Below are positions 54,837 to 64,000 of a DNA stretch of 64,000 bases, piece by piece. The stretch lies in the NCBI GenBank assembly GCA_963575745.1, contig CAUYUJ010007224.1, positions 864,501 to 928,500 on the forward strand, given 5' to 3'. The DNA is from Prorocentrum cordatum (lineage: Eukaryota > Sar > Dinophyceae > Prorocentrales > Prorocentraceae). The notes beneath the pieces are model-generated. The model saw nothing but the letters and a program-made list of their open reading frames with translations, was not told the origin of the DNA and ran no database searches. The position numbers and the translations under genes are program-made. The number at the start of each line of letters is the position of its first letter. The stretch's first letter is position 1.

Positions 54837-56187
54837 GCGGCCGGGGACGCTGCCGCCACCACCCACCGATGCCCTTGTGCGCGACAGGTCGGGGTCCAGG
54901 ACTATCTAGACGCGATCTGTGGCGAACGGGGTCGCGGTAATTATCCGGGGGCCCGCGTCACGAACCAAATCGCGACGCTGGAGGTGTGGTGGGAGCATCC
55001 GTAGAGCGAGGCGCAGAGCAGCCAGGGGCGAGGTCAGCTGGGCACCGCGCTGGCAACACCCCCATGGAGGGTCGCACCGCCGGTCCCCGGGCCAGCCTGG
55101 CAAGAGAGAGCCGTCCAGTGCGGGTCCCAGTCCTCAGCCCTTGAATGGTGGGAGCCCAGCCCACCGCACACCTCACGCGCGAGAGCCCGCTGTCCGGCAC
55201 GCCCCTCCCCGCGTCGAAGCGCCTCAGACAGCGTGAAGGGTGCGCGACCACACCGCGCCTCGTGGGTCCCGCGACCTCAGCGAGGGCGGAGGGTCCTCGC
55301 TCTGCGGCAAGCTTGCGGAAGTGAGGTGAGAGGAGGAGGAGGAGGAGGAGGAGGAGGAGGAGGAGGAGGAGGAGGAGGAGGAGGAGGAGGAGCAGCAGAA
55401 AGCGGAAGGAAGAGGAAGAGGAGTTGAATAGAGAGACTAAAGCGTCCCACCAGTCGATGAAACGCCTGGCGACCGCGGCGGGATGTGCCTCCGAGAGGCG
55501 ATCATAATTTCGACCACTCCAGGGCCTCGCAGACCCGAAGCGCCCTGGGGACCTCACCACCTCAGGCCTCCCAAGGACGGACTTTCGGAGCCGCCTTGCA
55601 AGGCAACTGGCCTGTTAGCTGCTGCTCCAGCTGGTGCTAGCGGGCCGAGCCGAGTCGTGACCTCATGCCGCGAACTTGCCGGTGCCGAGCGCGAGGTAGC
55701 TTGTCACTCGACGGGCTTACCGATGCCGTCGTCCAAGAAAATGGGCGGTGACGGGCGCGCCTGTCTGGCACCAGGCTCGGCCGCCGCGAGCCAGGCCGAA
55801 GTCCCCACCGAGGCAGCAGCCGCGCGTGACTCACACGCTCATGGCACCACTCATCCAGGGCGAGAAGCGGCGGGAGCCATCGCCTCCGAGACGCCTTACG
55901 CGACTGCGCCGAGGCGGGCCAGCTCCAGGCGCCGAGGCGGACTTTGTGACCTCTGAGCGGGCGGCGGCCAAGCGCCGAGCAAGCATGCTCGCGCACAAAC
56001 CTGCTCGCGGCCGACGGGGTCGAGCGTCGTCCGTGGCCCAGGCCGGGCCATCGGGGCGGCCGCAGGGCCCATCTTGTCGGAGAACCCCTTGCGGCACAGC
56101 TTCGCAATCTCCATCCAGCACGACGTGCAGCAGCAGCAGCAGCAGCGGCAGCGGCAGCAGCGGCAGCAGCGGCGCTGCCGGCTCCGT

Positions 56188-56500
56188 CTACGTGATGGCC
56201 ACGCTCGCGGCGATCTTCGGCAGCACGTGCGCAACCCTCAGGGTCGTGAGGTCCAGAAGGGCCGCAACCGCCAGCAACCCTATGCTCAGCGACAGGCCGC
56301 TGAAGACCCTCAACTCCATCAGGCCGACGCGCCAGCTCAACGAACGCATCATCCCTACGATCTCCCTCCAGGCCTCCTGTGCCAGGTACCTCTGCGTCAT
56401 GGCCACACTCATGGCGAGCTCCGCCACCATGTTCGGCGCTTGCAGGGCAAAGTGGACCCCGACCACCAGCATCGCCATGCCAGACCCTTGCCACACGGGC
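56188..56500 (-). CDS. Possible minus-strand exon of a membrane protein
   Basis: The minus strand reads MAMLVVGVHFALQAPNMVAE, then REIVGMMRSLSWRVGLMELR, LSIGLLAVAALLDLTTLRVA and HVLPKIAASVAIT before TAG at 56188. Codon choice is natural with about 85% GC3 and one good hydrophobic segment is present. The + strand is also open in this GC-rich region, so this is only a candidate. A second minus-strand frame (EIAKLCRKGFSDKMGP, about 56075-56125) could be a following exon. Confidence 0.3.
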
Positions 56501-57524
56501 CGCTGAACTCCCTCGGCACTGGCACGCTGACGCCCTTGCTCCGCGAGCGCCAGGTGCAACGCGCGACCGGGCCGCGGCAGTTCCTGGCCGCTGTGCGCCG
56601 CGGTCTCCGCGAACACCCTAGGTCGCGAGGTGCTGGGCAGCGCGGCCCCTGCGCCCGCGAGTATGGCGCGCGGCCCTCCGCGGCCGACCCCTTCGGGCGG
56701 CGGCCACGCCGCAGCCCATGCATCTGGTCCATCCCGCGGCGAGGGGGGCGAGGGGCGGGGGGCAGGGAGGTGAGATGACCGAGGGGCCCCAGGGCGGCGC
56801 GCAGGCGCCGTGGCGCCGTGGCGCGGGCTCGGGATCCCAAGATAGGGCCGAGCTGGCAGTCAGGAGGAGGAGGAGAAGGAGGAGGAGGAGGAGGCAGAGA
56901 CAGAGACGGAGACGGAGACGGAGACGTAGGATGAGCCGGCGGAGTTGAAGTAGGAAGAGGAAAAGAAGCATCAGGAGATGGAGGAGGAGGAGGAGGAGGA
57001 GGATCCTAGGGATGGAGGAGGAGGAGGAGGAGGAGGAGGAGGAGGAGGAGGAGGAGGAGGAGGAGGGAGGAGGGGGAGGAGGAGGAGGATCCGAGGGATG
57101 GTGTCGGGGGCTCCGTTGTGCAGAAGTTGCGCTCTGCTCCTCGGGGCTCTACTTCTGCCACGACGGATCCACCGGGTCTCCTCAGTGACGATGTCGGCTT
57201 CCGCTTTGGGTGTGCACGTAATTCGTCCTCATTTCCTTCCTTCACGCTCCCTCAGCTCTCTCCTATTCTCCCCGGGAATCGACTGTCTAGTCGAGCGTCG
57301 CGGCTCCAACCCTCCTGACCGTTTGCGGGTCCCGTCCAGTCCTGTGGGGGCATCGGGGGAACGTGGGGAGTCCGCGCACCTTCCTTTCTTTCCTCGAGCC
57401 CTGGCACAGTTCAAGGCTGGCCACTGCGAAGATGACACCTGGGAAGGGCAACAGCAATGGACAGCACGGCACAGAGCGGCACGTCACTGCACCGCGCAGC
57501 ACGCCGCAAGATTCGCCAAAGCAG

Positions 57525-58020
57525 GAAGTGGAGGAGGATGAGGAGGAGGCGGGGGAGGAGGAGGAGGAGGAGGAGGAGGAGGAGGAGGAGGAGGAGGAGG
57601 ACGAGGAGGAGGACGAGGAGAGGGAAGAGGAGGAGGAGGAGGAGGAGGAGGGAGGAGGAGGAGGTGGAGGTGGACGAGAAGGTGGAGGTGGAGGTGGAGA
57701 AGGAGGAGGAGGAGGAGGAGGCGGAGCGGAGGAGGAGGAGGAGGAGGAGGTGGACACAAGGAGGTGGAGGTGGAGGAGGAGGAGGAGGAGGAGGTGGAGG
57801 AGGAGGAGGAGAAGGAAGAGGAGGGGAGCAGGATGAGGAGGTGGAGAAGGAGGAGGAGGAGGAGGAGGAGGAGTAGGAGGAGGAGGAGGTGGAGAATGAG
57901 GAGGAGGAGGGGGAGCAGGAGGTGGAGGAGGAGGAGGTGAAGAAGCAGGAGGATGAGGAGGTGGAGAAGGAGGAAGAGGTGGAGAAGGAGGGGGAGGAGG
58001 AGGAGGAGGAGGAGGAGGAG
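57525..58020. repeat. (GGA)n tract with GGT interruptions
   Basis: About 500 bp of purine-rich triplets including GGAGGTGGA. Confidence 0.9.
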
Positions 58021-58804
58021 CCAGGATGGGCATGTCCAGGTCCAGAGCCCGCGTGAAGTCGACATGCTCTCAGGTCGACCGCTGTTGCCCCTGGAGCGGC
58101 CGAGCCGTGCTCCATGCGGCCGGCTCCAGAAACGCTCCTCGCTGTTCTAACCCTCCACTCCCTCCTCTTCCAGCTCCTCCTCCTCCTCCTCCTCCTCGGC
58201 CTCCTCGGCCTCCTCGTCCTCCTACCCCTCTCCTCCGCCCCCTCCCCCTCCTCCTCCGCTCTCCTCCTCCCCCTCTCCCCCTCCGCTCGCCGCTGGCAGG
58301 ATGAACAACAAGCCACTCGGCAATCGGCAAGCTGAAAGCCGCAAAGCCGCAAAGCCGCAAAGAGCCTAATACGGCGGGAAGCAGCTAACAATTCGCACCG
58401 CTGAACGAGCCGAGTCCAGCAAATTTCTGTCAAACCCAGCCCCACCATTCCGCCGTGTCAACTTCTCCTCGTCGTCCTCTTCTGTTCTTGTCCTCGAACT
58501 TCTTCCTCTTGATTCCGCTTCCCTCTCCGTCCCCACGTTTTGCTCGCTGTCGTTAACGTTGTCCTGGTCGTATTCTGTTTAGCATACCATTGTTCCAACG
58601 TAGAAAAATGGTAGCATCCCGCAGCATCCCACGGCGGCCGGACTTTGGAGAGATGCGGGGGGGCTAAATGTGCAAGCTATGGGGTGCAAACCACTTTGAC
58701 TGACTTGAAGCTGTCCTCTCCACTGCTCGTGCAAACATCCCACCCTCCCACCCGCAACTTGGTCGCAAGACCTCTTAAGACCGTGACGGTCGGTGGGTAC
58801 CAAA

Positions 58805-59057
58805 TGGCACTTGGCAACGACAGCGACGCCGACGACGACAGCGACAACGACGACGACGACGCCGCCGACAACGACTACGACGACACCGACGACGTCTCCA
58901 ACGACTTCGACGACGCCGACAACGACGATGACGACGACAACACCGACGACGACGACGCCGACGCCGACGACGACGACGACGATCACAACGACGACGACGA
59001 TGACGACGCCGACGACGACGACAACGACGACACCGACGACGACGACGTCAACGACGC

Positions 59058-59102
<45 letters not shown>

Positions 59103-59620
59103 CGGCGACGACGACGACGCCGACGACGACGACGACGACGAAGACGACGACGACGACGACGCCGACGCCGACGACGACGACGAAGACGACGACGACGTCG
59201 CCAATGACGACGACGACGACGAGGGAGGAGGGATGACGACGACGGCGACAATGACGACAACGACGACAACGACGAGGGAGGAGGGAGGACGGCGACGACG
59301 CGAACGACGAAGAAGGAGGAAGGACGGCGACGCCGACGACGACAGCGACGAGGGAGGAGGGAAGACGACGACGACAGCGACGACGACGACGACGGCGACG
59401 AAATAGGAGGGACGACGGCGAGACGCCGACGACGGACGACGACGACGACGAGGGAGGAGGAGGAAGGACGACCACGGCGACAACGACGACGGAAACGACC
59501 ACGACGCCAAAGAGGAGGACGACGACGAATACGAGGAAAGACAGAGGACGACATAGGCGACGACGACGACGACGCGGGAGGAGGGAGGACGGCGACGACG
59601 ACGACGACGACGCAAGAGCG
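58805..59620. repeat. (GAC)n tract
   Basis: About 800 bp of GAC/GCC/AAC triplets with short GGAGGGAGGA interruptions. Poly-Asp, poly-Thr and poly-Arg frames are artefacts. Confidence 0.95.
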
Positions 59621-60090
59621 CGCGCGCACGCTTTGATTTGTTGAAAATCCGTGTTGCGAAACTTTGTGTCTTTGTAGGTTTTTTGGACACACGATGTTGA
59701 AATCCTTCCGAAGCCGATCGGTTTTGAAGGATTCCGGCATACGCGCGCGACGACGCGAGCGTCTGCATTTCGTCCCAGCTGTTGCAGAGGATTCTCGCGA
59801 CGGCACACGCGCAAGGGCGTCCGACTGATTTCGACATGCGCGCGCGAAGTCCGTTTGGTAGTATTTTATGAGAATCTTGAAAGACCCATGGTTTTGTTAA
59901 GATTTCGCAAGAGCTCGCGCGTAAGCTTTTTTAGCAAATCAGTGTTGCGAAACCCTGTGTCTTTGTATTTTTTGGAAGCTCGATTGCGAAGTCCTTCCGA
60001 CACCGACGGTTTTTGAAGGATCTCGGAATGCGCGCTCGACGACGCGCGCGTATGCACTTCGTCCCGTTTTTTGCAAGGGATTCGTGAACA
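59612..60090. repeat. Diverged direct repeat, two units about 310 bp apart
   Basis: GTGTTGCGAAACTTTGTGTC at 59652 recurs as GTGTTGCGAAACCCTGTGTC near 59942. CGACGACGCGAGCGTCTGCA then TTCGTCCC recurs near 60038. More AT-rich than the surroundings; no gene. Confidence 0.75.
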
Positions 60091-60339
60091 AATGCTATGT
60101 TCGAACAAAAGATGTCCCCGCGTATCCTTTTTTCAGAAGGGATCCTCAGGGGGAGCGATACCGGCCCCCCGGGGATAGTGTGAATTCATATTTAGGATGG
60201 ACATGTGGTCAGAATCATTTATGATTTACATACCCGAAAGGGGTACGGATAACGCCAGGGGGGGCGGGGGTAGAGTCGATCGTCTTTTTAGAAAGGAGAA
60301 CCGATGTGATATGAGCTACAGCCATCCCGCACAGTAAGG

Positions 60340-60560
60340 ATGTGCAACCTTCCCAAGGGTACCCTTGCACCCTCGCCTCCTCGGTTCATCCTTGGCCACT
60401 TCCGTTGGCCGCGCCCCGCTCGAGAAGCTTCAAAATGGGCGTCCAAGGCCCTTGCATCCTTATCGCGGATCCTTCTGATACGGGCCGACTGTATGTCGTG
60501 TCAGCCATGCGGAGGGGGCTGAATGTGCAAGCTGTGGGGTGCAAGCTGTGTGATATGATA
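60340..60560. repeat. Dispersed repeat (pair with 43160 and 58640)
   Basis: AAGGGTACCCTTGCA, GGGCGTCCAAGGCCCTTGCA match 43180-43275. GGGGGCTGAATGTGCAAGCT with GTGGGGTGCAA matches 58660-58690. Confidence 0.6.
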
Positions 60561-61310
60561 TACCGTCGAGGCGGCATGGTGGGTCGACCCTGCCACGTCA
60601 AGGGTGCTCGTGCGTCCTGCGTTCCGCGACCCATGCCTTTCTACATGACTGTGAAGTGGGCCTCGGACGGGTCCTGTGTCCTCTCGCGTGTCCTCTCCAA
60701 TCGGCCCCGACTGTGAGCTTCGCTGTGCAAGCCATGCGGTGCAAGCTGCGCGTGGCGCCGGCGAGGCGCCCGGCACGGGCGGCACGGGCGGCAGCGCAGC
60801 GGCCCGCAGCGCAGCCTCGGCGCATGCCCCGAGCGCAGGGGCACCCTCGGGGCGCCCACGAGGCGGCACCAGCGCGGCAACGTGGCGCCACCTCGGCAGG
60901 TTCCTCGAGCGCGGGGCGCCCGCGAGGCGCCCACGAGGAGGCAGCACCGGCGCGCAACGCGGCGAAGACCAAGAAGACCTGCCCAGGTGCGGGGCGGCGC
61001 GGGCGGCAGCGCGGCGCAACCTGGGCAGTCCCCCCAAGCGCGGGACGCCCACGAGGCGCCCACGAGGCAGCAGGGGCCCGCAGCGCGGCGGAACCCGGAA
61101 TCGCCAGCCGAGCAGTTGTCGAAACGAAGCAGGGCACCTGAGGTGCAGCCACTGTTTTGGGAAAGCGCATGCTGCTCATTCCGTCGCCGTTTCTGGATGG
61201 TCCCAGGGGTCCGAGACGGGCCTACCGGGGGCCCTGAAGTCGAATCACAGGCCGTCACGGAATTGTGTCTTGACGGTCGAGGCCCTGGGGGCTCGCCCTG
61301 CTTCGGCGAG

Positions 61311-61383
61311 GACCCTCTGCTACGAGACCCTCGAGATCTTTGCCGACTGCTACGGCGCAGTGTGCGGAACGTTCGCCCTGCAG
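61311..61383 (+). CDS. Glucokinase exon g (last one found)
   Basis: 73 nt. Reads (A)TLCYETLEIFADCYGAVCGT then FALQ, matching the alpha-helical Glk segment with conserved Cys/Tyr/Gly (bacterial [20 protein letters not shown]). Acceptor TTCGGCGAG; donor is GT (CTGCAG before GTCGCT), the only GT donor of the gene. The next exon should carry a GG-x-Y-x-x-GG motif and was not found before 64000. Confidence 0.82.
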
Positions 61384-61649
61384 GTCGCTCCCGCTGGGCG
61401 ATCGGGCCTCCCGCTGGCTGGGGTACGCCCTCAGCCCCACCGGCTACGCCCCGCGGGAGGGAGAAGAGAGGAGCGATGCGGAGGAGGCGAAGGAGAAGCA
61501 GGCGGAGGAACAGAAGAAGCAGCAGGAGGCAGAGGAGGAGAAGGACCATCGGCACTGCTGAGGGTCCCGGGGCCTGGCGAGGGCACCCAGAGGCCGAGGA
61601 CGGCCAAACATCCGCCGCCGTGCTTTTCTCACGGCGCGAGCATGTCTGG

Positions 61650-61930
61650 GTCATCATCATCATCATCAGCAGTATCATCATCAGCATCATCATCCTTATC
61701 ATCATCATCACCACCATCTTCATCATCAGCATTTGCATCAGCATATCAGCATATCAGCATCATCATCACCACCATTAAAGTCATCATCACCATCAGCATC
61801 ATCATCAGCATCATCATCATTACCACCACCATCCTCATCATCCTCATCATCGTCATCATCATCATCATCGTCATCATCATCATCATCATCACCATCATCA
61901 TCATCAGCAGCAGCAGCATCATCATTAGCA
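61650..61930. repeat. (ATC)n tract
   Basis: About 280 bp of ATC/ATT/AGC triplets. Poly-Ser, poly-Ile and (minus) poly-Met frames are artefacts. Confidence 0.92.
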
Positions 61931-63210
61931 TTTTCGTCATCATCTGGTTGCCGTGTTGCAGCTGGGGCCTCTCCCCGCCTATGTGCACTCGCTGCCTGTG
62001 AGCACTCCCCAGCCTAAAGGCGCGTCTGCAGGCCCTCCTCGCCTGCAGGCACGCCTACAGGCCCACCATGCCAATTGGCACTCCTTCTCTCCCACGCACG
62101 CCTGCAGGCCCTTCCTGCCTGCAGGCGCCCGCGCACTCCAAGGCAGCGCCTGCCGGCGCTACCCGCGCGGCCTCTCTGGCTGCGATGGCCCGCAGGGCCT
62201 GAAGGTCGGAGGCGCTCGCAGATGGGCGGGGCGCCGCGTGCACGCAGGAGTACGTCGCCGCGCCCGTTTGTTCCGACGCGCGGCCTCCCGTCTGGAGGAA
62301 GGCGCCTCGGCCACCAGGGCAAGCTCCGCCTCGGGCGCGGAGTCGACCGTGGGGTGTGCCGCGGTGCCGGCTTCGTCTACTTGGGCGCGTTCAGAACCAA
62401 CGGCGCGGCGACAGATGCGCATACGTACTCAAGCCTGTCTCAAGCCTGCCTCAAAATCAGACCCCAGCTGTCGGAGGGAGGAGAAGCGATACCAACACCA
62501 CCGGGGGGCCCACCTCCAGCGAGGAGGTCCACGATGCCTCCCCGAGTCTGGATGCTGGGGATGTCTCGAGCGAGAGGGGGGGGGACCACACCACCAGGGA
62601 GACTCCCCTTGCCTCCTCGCACATCCTCGCCCTGCTGGTGTTGGTCGCCGCTCCTTGTTCCCAAGCTGTCGGTGCATCGGCGGCCCTCCCTGGCGTGTCT
62701 CCTGCTTGTGGCCTCTAGGCCTCTTGTCGCCACGGCCGGGGTTCGGCGGCCCCCCCCCCCATACCCCTTCGGATGCAACTCCTGGGAGGTCAAGTTCTGA
62801 TTTTGCCCTGGTCCGAAATCCTGGCATCGCTCGGACGTGTGCATTTTTTCTTCGGCGAGGACCATCGAGGATCACCCTTGATCATTTTACGAAAAAGCCA
62901 CGCACGAAACCGAAAATTACGCTACCCAGGAACTCCACATACCTATGTATTTCCTTCCCATGTGTACCATCGGTGCTTCTGCTGCTGCTCCTCCTTCTCC
63001 TCCTCGGTGTCCTCCTCCTGCTGCTGCTTCTGCTGCTGGTGCTGCTCTGCTGCTGCTGCTGCGTCTGCTGCTGCAGCTGCTGCTGCTGCTGCCGCTGCTG
63101 CTGCCCCACCTCCCCGTCCTCCGCCTCCTCCTCCTCCTCCTCCTCCTCCTCCGCCTCCTCCTCCTCCTCCTCCTCCTCCTCCTCCTCCTCTACCTCCTCC
63201 TCCTACCTCC

Positions 63211-64000
63211 CAGCGCACCCCCTGTGGCGTCGAGGAAATGCTACGCCTGCCACGCCCTGGGAGCCTACAACGCATAGGGCCCCCACCCCCAGCGCACCCC
63301 CTGTGGCGTCGAGGAAATGCCACGCCTGCCACGCCCTGGGAGCCTACAGCGCATAGGGCCCCCACCCCCAGCGCACCCCTTGTGGCGTCGAGGAAATGCC
63401 ACGCCTGCCACGCCCTGGGAGCCTACAACGCATAGGGCCCCCACCTCCCAGCGCACCCCCTGTGGCGTCGAGGAAATGCTACGCCTGCCACGCCCTGGGA
63501 GCCTACAACGCATAGGGCCCCCACCCCCAGCGCACCCCCTGTGGCGTCGAGGAAATGCCACGCCTGCCACGCCCAGGGAGCCTACAACGCACAGGGCCCC
63601 CACCTCTCAGCGCACCCCCTGTGGCGTCGAGGAAATGCTACGCCTGCCACGCCCAGGGAGCCTACAGCGCATAGGGCCCCAACCCCCAACGCACCCACTG
63701 TGGCGTCGAGGAAATGCCACGCTTGCCACGCCCCGGGAGCCTACAACGCATGGGGCCCCCACCTCCCAGCGCATCCCCTGTGGCGTCGAGGAAATGCCAC
63801 GCCTGCCACGCCCTGGGAGCCTACAACGCATAGGGCTCACACCCCCAGCGCACCCCCTGTGGCGTCGAGGAAATGCTACGCCTGCCACGCCCTGGGAGCC
63901 TACAACGCATAGGGCCCCCACCTCCCAGCACACCCCCTGTGGCGTCGAGGAAATGCCACGCCTGCCACGCCCTGGGAGCCTACAACGCATAGGGCCCCCA
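63211..64000. repeat. 79-bp tandem satellite, ten units, truncated by window edge
   Basis: Unit CAGCGCACCCCCTGTGGCGT, CGAGGAAATGCCACGCCTGC, CACGCCCTGGGAGCCTACAA, CGCATAGGGCCCCCACC. Units differ by a few substitutions (GCTACGC for GCCACGC, CAGGGAG for CTGGGAG). Period 79-80. No spacers, so not a CRISPR array. Confidence 0.95.

Larger units (their letters stand above)
54837..61310 (+). other. Glucokinase intron, 6.5 kb
   Basis: Holds GGA tracts (55326-55392, 56860-57095, 57525-58020), a (GAC)n tract (58805-59620), a direct repeat (59612-60090) and a GC-rich region (55450-56800) with a possible opposite-strand gene. 60730-61130 is GC-rich with repeated GCCCACGAGG words. Confidence 0.65.
27528..61383 (+). 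other. Glucokinase gene model (partial; seven exons, 34 kb)
   Basis: Seven small exons on the + strand (27528-27600, 28469-28569, 40471-40550, 44636-44699, 48888-48947, 54781-54836, 61311-61383) join in uninterrupted phase into 169 residues of a bacterial-type glucokinase (Glk family, EC 2.7.1.2), which makes glucose 6-phosphate from glucose and ATP. The residues known to contact glucose in E. coli Glk are present in order: Asn-Asp in VINDF, Glu and His in SEGGH, Glu in FERVVSG. The ATP-site GAGTGLG is intact. All seven acceptors are AG followed by G. Donors are GA, GC, GC, GA, GC, GC and GT. The N-terminal sugar-kinase half (about 90 residues) and the final third are missing: the first was not recognised and the second lies past 64 kb. 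No broken codon was seen, so the gene is probably functional. Confidence 0.85.
61384..64000 (+). other. Glucokinase intron (open-ended)
   Basis: Holds an (ATC)n tract (61650-61930), GC-rich unassigned DNA (61950-62940), CTG/CTC triplets (62985-63205) and the 79-bp satellite. No further exon recognised. Confidence 0.6.

Noticed and set aside
55637-56494. 285-codon minus-strand ORF
   Set aside because: Very Arg/Ala/Gly-rich with poly-Ala over a CAG run; looks like the antisense of GC-rich DNA, less natural than the frame at 56188-56500.
58579-59837. 411-codon minus-strand and 253-codon plus-strand ORFs
   Set aside because: Frames of the (GAC)n tract.
63211-64000. CRISPR-like regular repeat
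   Set aside because: Head-to-tail 79-bp units without unique spacers; a satellite.

Overview
The window looks like nuclear DNA of a dinoflagellate, probably Prorocentrum-like (genus is a guess). The reasons are: high GC; very long trinucleotide and other simple repeats; tiny exons in kilobase introns; introns that mostly start with GC or GA but end in AG followed by G; and copies of the dinoflagellate trans-spliced leader (SL) embedded in the DNA. Most long open frames are simple-sequence artefacts. No rRNA, tRNA, CRISPR array or bacterial-style operon was seen. All convincing coding sequence is on the + strand.

Layout. 1-4.3 kb: repeats and unassigned DNA. 4.28-10.4 kb: a relict SL followed by a long, broken coding locus of an unrecognised protein family (stops, frameshifts, one large insertion). 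10.8-11.5 kb: first copy of repeat family R1. 11.6-12.5 kb: weak degenerate coding. 14.4-16.1 kb: a clean three-exon gene for a 157-residue HU/histone-like DNA-binding protein; its first intron holds a reversed R1 copy. 17.9-22.4 kb: a multi-exon gene of about 1,150 codons, function unknown, with a strong SL-acceptor-like site just before its ATG and three single-base frame breaks. 22.7-23.2 kb: a small SL-acceptor-preceded gene interrupted by TGA. 23.2-27.5 kb: R1 copy 3 and minisatellites.

From 27.5 kb to at least 61.4 kb the window is dominated by one gene, a bacterial-type glucokinase (Glk). Seven exons of 56-101 nt were found by reading between the repeats. They join in perfect phase into a 169-residue stretch carrying the VINDF, GAGTGLG, SEGGH and ERVVSG motifs. 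Introns are 0.87, 11.9, 4.1, 4.2, 5.8 and 6.5 kb. The 5' exons were not found and the 3' end lies beyond 64 kb.

The glucokinase introns hold most of the remaining content: a tandem array of three relict SLs at 29.88 kb, orphan terminal exons that may belong to nested genes, interspersed family R3 (three good and two degenerate copies, the good ones joined to a GGA tract), a 159-bp tandem repeat that carries a splice acceptor, other small repeat families, and a 79-bp satellite running off the right edge. Gene identities rest on motifs and phase agreement read by eye. No database search was possible.
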